Assembly (NCBI GenBank): GCA_017651465.1
Contig: JAGCCX010000084.1
Span: forward strand, 1 to 64,000
Direction: 5' to 3'
DNA from: Bacteroidales bacterium
GTDB taxonomy: Bacteria; Bacteroidota; Bacteroidia; Bacteroidales; UBA932
Length of the DNA: 64,000 nt
In this document: one piece after another, positions 48,711 through 56,463 of the stretch
Numbering within the stretch: the stretch's first letter is position 1
How the letters are laid out: each line of letters opens with the position of its first letter
The notes under the pieces: generated by a model
What the model was told of the DNA's origin: nothing
Databases searched by the model: none
Seen by the model: the letters and a program-made list of their open reading frames with translations, nothing else
Position numbers and translations under genes: made by a program

Positions 48711-51121
48711 TACTTCAGCGCCTCGTTAAACTGCCGGATCTTGTCAATCTGCCCATCCATATAGGACCACTTGACCGGAATTGTCCTGCTGCCGGTCTTG
48801 TTCGTCATACTGGCATTTTCTATTTTCTGTAACAGACTGGGCAGGTCTTTATAGGAAATAAACTTGATTTCCGGGGCAAAACGCAGGGTGTGGGCCAGCA
48901 CCTGCTCATCCACGTCCGTACCGTCCTTGCCCTTTAATATGAGGAGGGCGGTGACCACCAAGTCGGGGATCTGGGGATCTACGATGTAATGATAGTTATA
49001 CGTCTTTTTTTCCTTCTCATTGTATTCGGAGTATTCAATAATGGGCAAGTCGATCTGGGGATCCGACACGAAATGGACCTGGTCCACATCGTACGGAGTC
49101 GCCGATTCCAGGCTATAGAACAGGGATGGTCCATAATAGCGACGGATAATCTTGTCCCTAATGCTCTGCTCGCTTCGGCGGTAGGCCACATAACCCTTCA
49201 GATCACTGTCTATATCCCCGACAGGATTGAACATCGCATCGGCCTTCTTCTTCTTGACGAGTTTAAAGTCGAGGCTGCTAACATCTGTCGTGTTGAAACT
49301 GGATTTTGCACTGAGCTGCCAGGATTTTTGTGTGTTGAGTCCGGCAGCCTTGCGGTAGGCATCCGTGTAGCCGTCTTCGGACTGCGGGAAAACACCATAG
49401 GAGACTTTGACTTCGCAGGATGTTACGCCGTCAAACAGGGCGTCATTTAGATAGACGCCGCCTACGGATGTAGGATCCAGGAAACTGATGATACGCATTC
49501 CGGGCCTGTCGGCATCTGAGCCAAGGCGATAGCCATATATGTCCCTGTCTCCCTGCTTGTAAAGTTTCTTGGACTCAAAGCCCATAAAATCTCTCTCGTG
49601 CCAATAGGCATCTTTCACGACATACACGACCGGGTGGTTACGCAGGTTCCAGACACCTTTCCCGAAGCCGGTGGGCAGCTTGTCAGGAGTCTCCTTCCTG
49701 AAGTCTTCCATAACCAACGAAGTGGGCGGGACGGTAGAGGAACATTCTCCGCCGATAACGCCGTCCGTAACCATAGTGGCGCCGAGGTTCAGGTTGATAC
49801 TGGCATTGATGTCTCCAAGATTATCGTCGACGTCCTTATCCGCTATCTCATTTTCCGCAATCTTGGCGCCGACTTGAAGGGCAGAGCCGACGAAGGCTGC
49901 AAATACACCCCATCCTTTATGATTTCCGTCCGTCGGACTACCGGCCAAAGCTTGCAAGGTAAACATACTCATCAAGCCGCCGCCGGCGAGGCCCATTGCG
50001 GCGCTGGCAATAGTTCCGCCGACAGATGTGCTCTTGGGAGCCAGCTGGTCGAGATTGATTTTGCCCTTAAGCGAACCGTCCAGATTGCCGGTAATGGCGG
50101 AATTCAGTATGACATTGTCCTCGCGGTAGAGTTTCTGCTCTATCCTGGCGGTATATTCCGGGGTGGTTTTGGTAAAGAAGTCGTCCTTACGGGCAGCGGA
50201 CATATCCACATCGAAAGCCCACCAACCCACCTTGGGAATATACTTGCCGCCGCTGAGATCATCGGCCCGGTTGGCGTAGGGAGTCATCAGCGTGGGTGAG
50301 GAAGCATAATTGTTAAACGAAGAAGAGACAGACACTTCGTACGGGAGTGCAAACTGCACGGCGAGATGCTCGGCCAGAGCGGGGTTGAGCTCGAAGCACC
50401 AGAGATGGTCGTTGGCGTAAGAAGGCACATCTTCCTTCATTACATAATAGAAGACGCGCAGGTACCCCGTGTAGCGGTTGTAAAGGCCGAAGAAATGGCT
50501 TCCGACAAGGTTCTCCACGCCGGTTAAATTGAAGACCATACGCCAGTCGCCTTTGTGCTGGAGCATCTTGGTGACTTCTCCGTAGGGGAGGTGATGGATG
50601 CTGTTGTTGGCCCAGGGGAGGCGGATCTCTTCCGTCCTAACTTTCGCGCGACCGTTCTCAAAGTAGGAATCCGTCACCAGCTGGATCGTCTGGGTGGATG
50701 CCCAGTCTTTTTCAAAAGCCGTGTTCACAGACTGAACTGGAGCATTCTCCACGGGGCGCCCGGGCCACTGGACTATATGGAAAGTCGCTGTAGCGCCGTT
50801 GGTCATCTTGAGAGTGACGTCGGCATCCTGGTTCGCTTCCAGCCCCGGGTTGCGCTTGATACCAATCAAAGCAACGCTGTTCCCCTTTGCAAGCTCCGGC
50901 GAAAGAGTTACACTGCTGACCCACGAAGGGATACCTTCCACGGAAGCGATGACCACCTCTCCCATCCTGTCCAGTACCAGCTCTTCCGTATAGTCCTGAT
51001 TCCAGACGGAGAAAGTGAAAGGATAGATGCCGTCATCGGTCGCTATGGGATCCTTCTCCTTCTGGCAGGAAAGCAGCAAAGTAATTGCGGCAAAAGCCGT
51101 TAAAACAATACGTCTTGTCAT
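48710..51121 (-). CDS. 803-residue lipoprotein with BACON-like N-terminus and a central Gly/Ala-rich hydrophobic stretch
   Basis: The signal peptide MTRRIVLTAFAAITLLLSC gives Cys19. Residues about 30-120 look like a BACON domain (VEGIPSWVSSVTLSPELAKGN, TLKMTNGATATFHIVQWPG). The middle region is unrecognised. Residues about 367-420 are strikingly rich in G, A and hydrophobic residues (GGTIASAAMGLAGGGLMSMF and GVFAAFVGSALQVGAKI, split by a short polar link), unusual inside a soluble lipoprotein and suggestive of membrane insertion or a packed hairpin. A strand-rich C-terminal half follows. It sits between the small lipoprotein (11 nt upstream) and the BMP-like gene (1 nt overlap). I do not recognise the family beyond the N-terminal domain. 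Confidence 0.75.
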   Translation of the reverse strand: MTRRIVLTAFAAITLLLSCQKEKDPIATDDGIYPFTFSVWNQDYTEELVLDRMGEVVIASVEGIPSWVSSVTLSPELAKGNSVALIGIKRNPGLEANQDADVTLKMTNGATATFHIVQWPGRPVENAPVQSVNTAFEKDWASTQTIQLVTDSYFENGRAKVRTEEIRLPWANNSIHHLPYGEVTKMLQHKGDWRMVFNLTGVENLVGSHFFGLYNRYTGYLRVFYYVMKEDVPSYANDHLWCFELNPALAEHLAVQFALPYEVSVSSSFNNYASSPTLMTPYANRADDLSGGKYIPKVGWWAFDVDMSAARKDDFFTKTTPEYTARIEQKLYREDNVILNSAITGNLDGSLKGKINLDQLAPKSTSVGGTIASAAMGLAGGGLMSMFTLQALAGSPTDGNHKGWGVFAAFVGSALQVGAKIAENEIADKDVDDNLGDINASINLNLGATMVTDGVIGGECSSTVPPTSLVMEDFRKETPDKLPTGFGKGVWNLRNHPVVYVVKDAYWHERDFMGFESKKLYKQGDRDIYGYRLGSDADRPGMRIISFLDPTSVGGVYLNDALFDGVTSCEVKVSYGVFPQSEDGYTDAYRKAAGLNTQKSWQLSAKSSFNTTDVSSLDFKLVKKKKADAMFNPVGDIDSDLKGYVAYRRSEQSIRDKIIRRYYGPSLFYSLESATPYDVDQVHFVSDPQIDLPIIEYSEYNEKEKKTYNYHYIVDPQIPDLVVTALLILKGKDGTDVDEQVLAHTLRFAPEIKFISYKDLPSLLQKIENASMTNKTGSRTIPVKWSYMDGQIDKIRQFNEALK

Positions 51122-51132
51122 AGTAAGAACTA

Positions 51133-52101
51133 TCAGTCTATCATAAGTTGCAGCTTCCCGTCTTTCTCTTCCATCCAGAAATAGTACATCTGGATTTCGT
51201 TGGCGTTGGGATAAAATGGATTGAGGGAAGTCACTTCGGCCGTGTCAAATTTCACCCTCTTGTCTTGCTTGCCGCCGAAGAAAAAACTGTCGGACCATTC
51301 CCAGCAGTACATATTGGCCGTGCGGGAGCCGAAACCTACGTCAGCCATCAAGGGATCCAGGTCTGCTTTGTTTTCAATGTATGCCCGGCTGGCCGCTTTG
51401 ATGTCGGTAGTAGAGCGGGAACGCTTGACCACGCCATCCGTATTGTCTATCCAGAAATTATATGATTTATTCTGGATATTCACCAGGATACCCTTTTCAT
51501 TTTTTTTCTGGTCGTACTCCCGGACAATCATAAATTTGCCCGTCCCGTGATGGGAAGGGGTGTCAATCAGGACCACATTCCCCAAGAAGTAAGAATCCAA
51601 AACTTCATTGGTATCCCAATCACCTGCGAATTTGCCGCCGAAACTATTCTCCGGCCAGGATGCCTTGGGGATAAAGCGGATGGTGTGGACATAAGGGATT
51701 TCGCTGGGAACGACTGCTTCTGCCACAAGGCCGCCGGTCTTCCTGGTCAGGGCGACGCTGCCCTGGGACTTACCTTCCGAATCGCTCATTCCCCAAGTGA
51801 TAGATGACTCATTTTCAGTGTAGGAGGCATTATCCGGCAGCCAGCTCTTGAAAAGCGTGACAGCTTCTCCCCAGCTTTCTGCCGGGATGGAGATTTCGGT
51901 ATCATCTGCTTCGTTGAGGCAATATCCGGTCAGACGGACGGAGATCGTTCCATCCAGATTCAAACTCACAAAATTACCAATGAAATAGGCGGCATCATTG
52001 ATTGAATAGTCCAGCCCTTGCTTGTTATCCTTTTCACAGGACATAACAACTGACACACATAAAAGAAATATAGTAGTCAAAATGGTTGTTCGTTTCTTCA
52101 T
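51133..52101 (-). CDS. Unrecognised lipoprotein opening the C13-fusion operon
   Basis: This 322-residue lipoprotein has signal peptide MKKRTTILTTIFLLCVSVVMSC with Cys22. The mature part is beta-rich and acidic, with two apparent halves: about 30-145 (YFIGNFVSLNLDGTISVRLTGY, SWGEAVTLFKSWLPD) and about 150-322 (GKFMIVREYDQKKNEKG, FWIDNTDGVVKRSRSTTD). I find no enzyme motif. It is the first long gene after the promoter at 52185-52214 and lies 11 nt before the 803-residue lipoprotein gene. Confidence 0.75.
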   Translation of the reverse strand: MKKRTTILTTIFLLCVSVVMSCEKDNKQGLDYSINDAAYFIGNFVSLNLDGTISVRLTGYCLNEADDTEISIPAESWGEAVTLFKSWLPDNASYTENESSITWGMSDSEGKSQGSVALTRKTGGLVAEAVVPSEIPYVHTIRFIPKASWPENSFGGKFAGDWDTNEVLDSYFLGNVVLIDTPSHHGTGKFMIVREYDQKKNEKGILVNIQNKSYNFWIDNTDGVVKRSRSTTDIKAASRAYIENKADLDPLMADVGFGSRTANMYCWEWSDSFFFGGKQDKRVKFDTAEVTSLNPFYPNANEIQMYYFWMEEKDGKLQLMID

Positions 52102-52118
52102 ATAATCGATTTAATATA

Positions 52119-52178
52119 TTATTCTTTCTCACAGCGGACCAGTCCGGGGATTTGTATGTAAGTGGCATAAATAACCAT
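52119..52178 (-). CDS. Possible 19-codon leaderless leader peptide
   Basis: The ORF reads MVIYATYIQIPGLVRCEKE then TAA. Its ATG lies 6 nt after the TATATTTG -7 element, the same spacing as several other genes here, so it would begin at the 5' end of the transcript. It overlaps a small GC-rich hairpin (CGGAC/GTCCG). There is no codon or homology evidence, so it may be chance. Confidence 0.25.
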   Translation of the reverse strand: MVIYATYIQIPGLVRCEKE

Positions 52179-52184
52179 AACTGA

Positions 52185-52214
52185 CAAATATACATATATT
52201 TTTACAACTTCAAA
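52185..52214 (-). promoter_or_regulatory. Promoter of the C13-fusion lipoprotein operon
   Basis: On the minus strand TTTG (52211-52214), an 18 nt spacer and TATATTTG (52185-52192) fit the consensus. The leader to the first long gene (52101) is about 77 nt. Confidence 0.7.
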
Positions 52215-52227
52215 TTTTCGGAAATAT

Positions 52228-52257
52228 TTTGCTTGTAAATAGAAAATACTAACTTTG
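52228..52257 (+). promoter_or_regulatory. Promoter of the M28 peptidase gene
   Basis: TTTG (52228-52231), an 18 nt spacer and TAACTTTG (52250-52257) match the consensus. It diverges from the promoter of the lipoprotein operon; the two -33 boxes are 13 nt apart. Confidence 0.7.
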
Positions 52258-52292
52258 CCTTAATTGTCATTCTATTAAATTGGTTAGTTAGT

Positions 52293-53831
52293 ATGAAGAA
52301 GTTATTTGTCTTTCTTGCTGCGTTCGCCTTAGTGTTCAGCAGCAGCCGGATGCAGGCGCAGGTGTCGGAATCACCAGAATGGGCCACCCGTATCAAGGCC
52401 GAGGGACTGAGTCGTTCCCAGGTCGAGGAAATAGCCCAGTATATAACTGATTTCTCCGGGTCCAGGCTTACCGCCTCCCGCCAGAAAAGGCGTGCCGACT
52501 CTCTCATAGTCGCTAAACTCGGCGAATTCGGCCTCTCCAATCCTCGTGCAGCATTTGCCTCCGAATTTACCCGCGGCGGCTGGGACGTGGTCAAGACCTA
52601 TGCAGCAATGACTTCACCGTACTACTGCGCCTTCGCGGTCAATCCCCGGGCCTGGTCGGGCAGCACGGACGGCCTGGTCAAAGGCGAATGCATCATCTTC
52701 GACGTCCAAGCCAAGGAAGACCTTGAAAAGTATCGTGGAAAAGTAGCCGGCAAAATTCTCCTCCTCCCTTCTACCCGGGAGGTGGAAATCAATTTCGAGC
52801 CGCTGGCTACCCGCTACGACGAGAAGGAGTTGGAGGCCTTGATGGAAGATAACAGGGCCGAGGCGCGTCCCCGCTTCGGAGGCGGCCGCGGAATGCCCTT
52901 CGATTACCGTGCATATATGGAGCTCCGTCAGTTGATGGCCGATTTCTACAAGGCGGAGAAGCCGCTGTGCATCGTCAACGGAAGCGGCACATTCAATATT
53001 CCCGGCAGTTCCGGGGTCAATTACCGTGCAGGCGACCCGGAGCCGATTCCCGAGATTGCCCTGCCCGTCGAGGACCTCGGCCGTATGGTCCGTCTTATCC
53101 AGAAAGGCCAGAAGGTCGAAATGGAGATGGAACTTATCAACCGTTTCTCCGACGACTGCGAAGTCCATAATATCTATGCCGAGATTCCCGGCACCGATCC
53201 CAAGCTCAAGGACGAGATTGTCCTGATCGGCGCCCACTTCGACTCCTGGCACGGCGGCACCGGCGCAGCAGACAATGGCTCCGGCTGCATTGTGATGGTA
53301 GAGGCTATGCGTATCCTCAAGGAACTGGGATTCAAGCCCAAACGCACCATCCGCCTGGCCCTCTGGGGCGGAGAAGAGCAGGGGCTTTTCGGTTCCAGGG
53401 GCTATCTGAACCAGTACCTGTACAACGATGGAAAGAAGCTGCCCGGGTTCGACAAATTCGCCCTGTACTTGAATATGGACAACGGTTCCGGCCGCTTCCG
53501 CGGAATCTATCTGGAGCGGAACGACGGAGCGGTCCCGTTCTTCGAGGCTTGGATGAAGAACATCGAATCGCTGGGATTCAAATACCTTTCCCCCAGGACT
53601 ACCGGCGGCACCGACCACGTCGCGTTCACCCGCGTCGGCCTACCCGCCTACCAGTTTATTCAGGACGAGCTGGAATACTTCCGCACCTATCACTCCGTGA
53701 TGGATACCTATGAGCGCCTGTCGATGAGCGACCTTAAGATTGACGCCACCATCGTGGCCTGGCTGGTGGCCTGCGCCGCAAACGATCCCGGACGTATTCC
53801 CGTCAACCCCGCGGTCAACCTGAATCAGTAA
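52293..53831 (+). CDS. Secreted M28-family zinc metallopeptidase
   Basis: This 512-residue peptidase has a type I signal peptide (MKKLFVFLAAFALVFSSSRMQAQ) and no lipobox, then an N-terminal region with a PA-type insert (about 100-280). The M28 catalytic domain carries the two-zinc ligands in order: H315 and D317 in IGAHFDSW, D327 in AADNGSG, E361/E362 in WGGEEQG, D396 in LNMDNGSG, and the last His in FRTYHSVMD near residue 468. It should be an aminopeptidase or carboxypeptidase Q-like enzyme acting in the periplasm or outside. Monocistronic, with its own promoter and terminator. Confidence 0.93.
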   Translation: MKKLFVFLAAFALVFSSSRMQAQVSESPEWATRIKAEGLSRSQVEEIAQYITDFSGSRLTASRQKRRADSLIVAKLGEFGLSNPRAAFASEFTRGGWDVVKTYAAMTSPYYCAFAVNPRAWSGSTDGLVKGECIIFDVQAKEDLEKYRGKVAGKILLLPSTREVEINFEPLATRYDEKELEALMEDNRAEARPRFGGGRGMPFDYRAYMELRQLMADFYKAEKPLCIVNGSGTFNIPGSSGVNYRAGDPEPIPEIALPVEDLGRMVRLIQKGQKVEMEMELINRFSDDCEVHNIYAEIPGTDPKLKDEIVLIGAHFDSWHGGTGAADNGSGCIVMVEAMRILKELGFKPKRTIRLALWGGEEQGLFGSRGYLNQYLYNDGKKLPGFDKFALYLNMDNGSGRFRGIYLERNDGAVPFFEAWMKNIESLGFKYLSPRTTGGTDHVAFTRVGLPAYQFIQDELEYFRTYHSVMDTYERLSMSDLKIDATIVAWLVACAANDPGRIPVNPAVNLNQ

Positions 53832-53845
53832 TAACGCCCGTTCTT

Positions 53846-53892
53846 AACATTTCCGCCCGGCAGTGATTATTGCCGGGCGGAAATGTTTTACT
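53846..53892 (+). terminator. Perfect 17-bp inverted-repeat terminator after the M28 gene
   Basis: AACATTTCCGCCCGGCA (53846-53862) and TGCCGGGCGGAAATGTT (53871-53887) pair without mismatch around an 8 nt loop. It stands between the convergent M28 and trkH genes and may terminate both. Confidence 0.85.
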
Positions 53893-53925
53893 TCTTCTTC
53901 CAGATGACCCAAAGAAAAAGCTTTC

Positions 53926-55374
53926 TCAGCGGGAAGTTGCCGACCTGAGCAGATAGAGTACCGGAAATATCTCCAAACGGCCTATCATCATTTCCAGCAG
54001 GCTGGTTACCTTAAGGAAGGCGGGAAATGACGCGTAATTGGACATCGATCCAATATCCCCGAATCCGGGCCCCACATTGCCCATACACGCCACCGAGGCT
54101 GTAACACCCGTGATGAAATCCTGCCCGAAAGCAATATTAACTGCCGCAAAAAAGACTATGATAAGCAAATAGCAGAAAATATAGCCGTAAGCGTCGCTGA
54201 CCTGTTCTTCTGTTTTAATCTTTCCGTCCACCCTCACAAAATAGACGGCGTTGGGCGCCACGGTCAGTTTCACTTTACGGTGGATTCCCTTTGCGGCGAT
54301 GATGGCGCGGTCGACCTTGATACCACCCGAAGTTGAGCCGCTGCAGCCGCATATGAGCGAGCAGAAGAGAAGAGTAGCCATACAGAGCGGCGGCCACAGA
54401 GTGGTGTCCTGCGTTGCGAATCCCGTGGTGGTAGATATGGACGCTACCTGAAAAGATGCATCACGAAGCGCCGTCCAGAAAGAGGTGTAATTGCCTTCTG
54501 CCAGCAGGTCCACGGTAACGACCACGATAGCGATGGAAACCAGCGCAAGGAACATTTTAATCACTTCCGACCTCAAGAAATACTTGGGCCGTCCCCTCAG
54601 AAAGGCAAGGAACAGGATGCCGAAATGAATTCCGGCCGCAAGCATTGCAACGGTCAGGACAATCTCGGCGGCAGGGTTAGCATAAAAAGCGATGCTGGTA
54701 TTCCGGGTACAGAAACCGCAGGTGCTGCAAGCCGACATTGCATTGGTGGCAGCATCGAACCAGTCCATACCTGTCAGTTTGAGGGAGAAGAAAGTGATGA
54801 CTGTCAGCACCACATAAGTGAGCAGCATCTTATTGGCGAAACTGCCGTTCCTTTCTCCGGCAAAGCTGTCCCTGGCCACGCTGGAGATCTCTGCTCCCGA
54901 AAGAGTGGATTTTTCGGATCCGGCCGTCAGCATCGAAAACAGAGTAACTATGCCTATACCTCCCACCCAGGCGGTGGAGATGCGCCAGAACTGCATACCG
55001 CGCGGGAGTGCCTCGATATCGTTGAGTATCGACGCTCCCGTGGTGGTAAATCCCGAGACACTCTCGAAGAGAGCGTTTATGAACGTAAACTCGTGGCCGA
55101 AAAGCAGGAAGGGAATCATTCCGAAGAAGCACGCCAGGGTCCAGGCTCCCACTACTATGCTGTTTCCCTCCTTGAATGTGAGATTATGGGCGCCTCTTTT
55201 GACGAAGATGAGCGGATAAAAGCCCACAGTGCCGGTAAGAACAGCCGACAGAAGCAAAGGAATCCTGCTCTCGTCACCCGGTGTGCACAGGGCGATCACT
55301 CCGGACACGGTCATAAGCGCCGCCACCAAAAGCAGCGATATTCCAGTATACCAAGTGATGATCTTCCAGTTCAT
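53926..55374 (-). CDS. trkH: Trk potassium uptake transmembrane subunit TrkH
   Basis: This 482-residue membrane protein from the Met at 55374 (MNWKIITWYTGISLLLVAALM) carries the four-pore-loop plan of TrkH/KtrB. Selectivity-loop regions include SGFTTTGASILND, AMSACSTCGFCTRNTS, ASISTTTGFATQDTTLWP and ASVACMGNVGPGFGDIG, and the GCSGSTSGGIKVDR hinge is present. The extension to 55470 lacks family support. It would pair with TrkA (33952-35316). A TATCTTTG element is at 55392-55399. Divergent from the OxyR-like gene, 89 nt apart. Confidence 0.94.
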   Translation of the reverse strand: MNWKIITWYTGISLLLVAALMTVSGVIALCTPGDESRIPLLLSAVLTGTVGFYPLIFVKRGAHNLTFKEGNSIVVGAWTLACFFGMIPFLLFGHEFTFINALFESVSGFTTTGASILNDIEALPRGMQFWRISTAWVGGIGIVTLFSMLTAGSEKSTLSGAEISSVARDSFAGERNGSFANKMLLTYVVLTVITFFSLKLTGMDWFDAATNAMSACSTCGFCTRNTSIAFYANPAAEIVLTVAMLAAGIHFGILFLAFLRGRPKYFLRSEVIKMFLALVSIAIVVVTVDLLAEGNYTSFWTALRDASFQVASISTTTGFATQDTTLWPPLCMATLLFCSLICGCSGSTSGGIKVDRAIIAAKGIHRKVKLTVAPNAVYFVRVDGKIKTEEQVSDAYGYIFCYLLIIVFFAAVNIAFGQDFITGVTASVACMGNVGPGFGDIGSMSNYASFPAFLKVTSLLEMMIGRLEIFPVLYLLRSATSR

Positions 55375-55463
55375 TGTTTTGTTCCGACAGGCAAAGATAT
55401 ACCTGCAATATTCATTTATCAATACAAAAATGTTTATCTTTGCATTGATATAATCAATCGAAT

Positions 55464-56387
55464 ATGACACTGCAGCAACTACGGTACATCGTCGCCATCG
55501 ATCAATACCGTCATTTCGGCAAGGCGGCCGAGGCTTGCGGCCTTACCCAATCGACCTTGAGCCTGATGGTCAAGAAGTTGGAAGAAGAATTGGACATATT
55601 GCTATTTAACCGGGACGAGCACCCCGTGACACCCACCGAAATAGGCCGCAAAGTAATCGACCAGGCCAAAGTAACCATTTATAACGTAGAGCAGATTATC
55701 CACATTACCCAGTCAGAGAAGGAGATGCTCTCCGGCCCCCTGAGAATCGCTATGATATCAACCGTAGCGCCGGTGCTGACCCCTGGCTTGTTCAAGCACA
55801 TAGGTCAGAAGTACCCGTCTATCTCCCTGCAGGTCGAAGAGATGCTCACCGAAACCGTCAAAGACAAACTCCGGAAAGCCGAAGTCGATATGGGCATTAT
55901 TGCAGTGCCGCTGAAGGATCCGGAATTTCTGGAAATACCGCTCTACCACGAGGATTTTCTCGCCTATGTCTCTCCTGACAATCCATCGTATTCCCAAAAA
56001 TCACTTCAAGCAGGATCTTTCCCCGGGCAGGGCGTCTGGATTATCCGCGGCGGACTTCGGAAACTTGACTCCTCTGACTTGAAGGAAGGCAAATTTACCT
56101 ACGACCAATTCTTCGAAGGCGGACGGGTAGGCACCCTGATACAAGTAGTAAACGACACCGGCGGCATTACAATCATTCCCCAGACTCACACCAACCTTAT
56201 TCTGTACAGCCAGCAAGCTTGCCTCAGGCCTATCATAAACCCGGTGCCCGGCAGGACCGTCTCGCTGGTCATCAGGAAAGATTATATGCACGAGGCAAAG
56301 CTCAACGCCGTAGTAGATGCCGTCAGGGGCATTATCCCGGGAAATCTGCTCGAAGGCCCGGTAAAGAAGGGTTATATCAAGTTATAA
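55464..56387 (+). CDS. LysR-family regulator of OxyR type lacking the redox cysteine motif
   Basis: This 307-residue regulator has the LysR helix-turn-helix at about 15-60 (FGKAAEACGLTQSTLSLMVKKLEEELDILLFNR) and the OxyR-like effector domain (TVAPVLTPGLFKHIGQKYPSISLQVEEM, a subset shown in two parts). In OxyR the sensor cysteines lie in a GHC...C motif near residue 199-208; here the equivalent stretch reads WIIRGGLRKLDSSDLKEG with no Cys. The only Cys are at about 25 and 256. Peroxide sensing by a disulfide is therefore unlikely, and it may respond to another ligand. It diverges from trkH; TATCTTTG at 55435-55442 is a probable -7 element. Confidence 0.85.
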   Translation: MTLQQLRYIVAIDQYRHFGKAAEACGLTQSTLSLMVKKLEEELDILLFNRDEHPVTPTEIGRKVIDQAKVTIYNVEQIIHITQSEKEMLSGPLRIAMISTVAPVLTPGLFKHIGQKYPSISLQVEEMLTETVKDKLRKAEVDMGIIAVPLKDPEFLEIPLYHEDFLAYVSPDNPSYSQKSLQAGSFPGQGVWIIRGGLRKLDSSDLKEGKFTYDQFFEGGRVGTLIQVVNDTGGITIIPQTHTNLILYSQQACLRPIINPVPGRTVSLVIRKDYMHEAKLNAVVDAVRGIIPGNLLEGPVKKGYIKL

Positions 56388-56408
56388 TCACTTTTTTTCG
56401 GAATAAAC

Positions 56409-56440
56409 CTTGCCCATCAACAATAATGAGGTTATCTTTG
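56409..56440 (+). promoter_or_regulatory. Promoter of the first M49-like lipoprotein gene
   Basis: CTTG at 56409-56412, a 20 nt spacer and TATCTTTG (56433-56440) fit the consensus. It should drive the three genes 56464-61212. Confidence 0.7.
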
Positions 56441-56463
56441 CGAATTCAAAAAAATCATTAAAC

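Noticed and set aside
52614..53618. 334-codon open frame antisense to the M28 peptidase
   Set aside because: The M28 zinc ligands are all on the plus strand; the antisense frame is a GC-driven shadow.
53881..53960. Possible frameshift at the C-terminus of TrkH
   Set aside because: A second frame stays open past the stop (ending in WKKK), but the present ending follows the conserved GRLEIFPVLYL segment at a normal length, so no break is needed.
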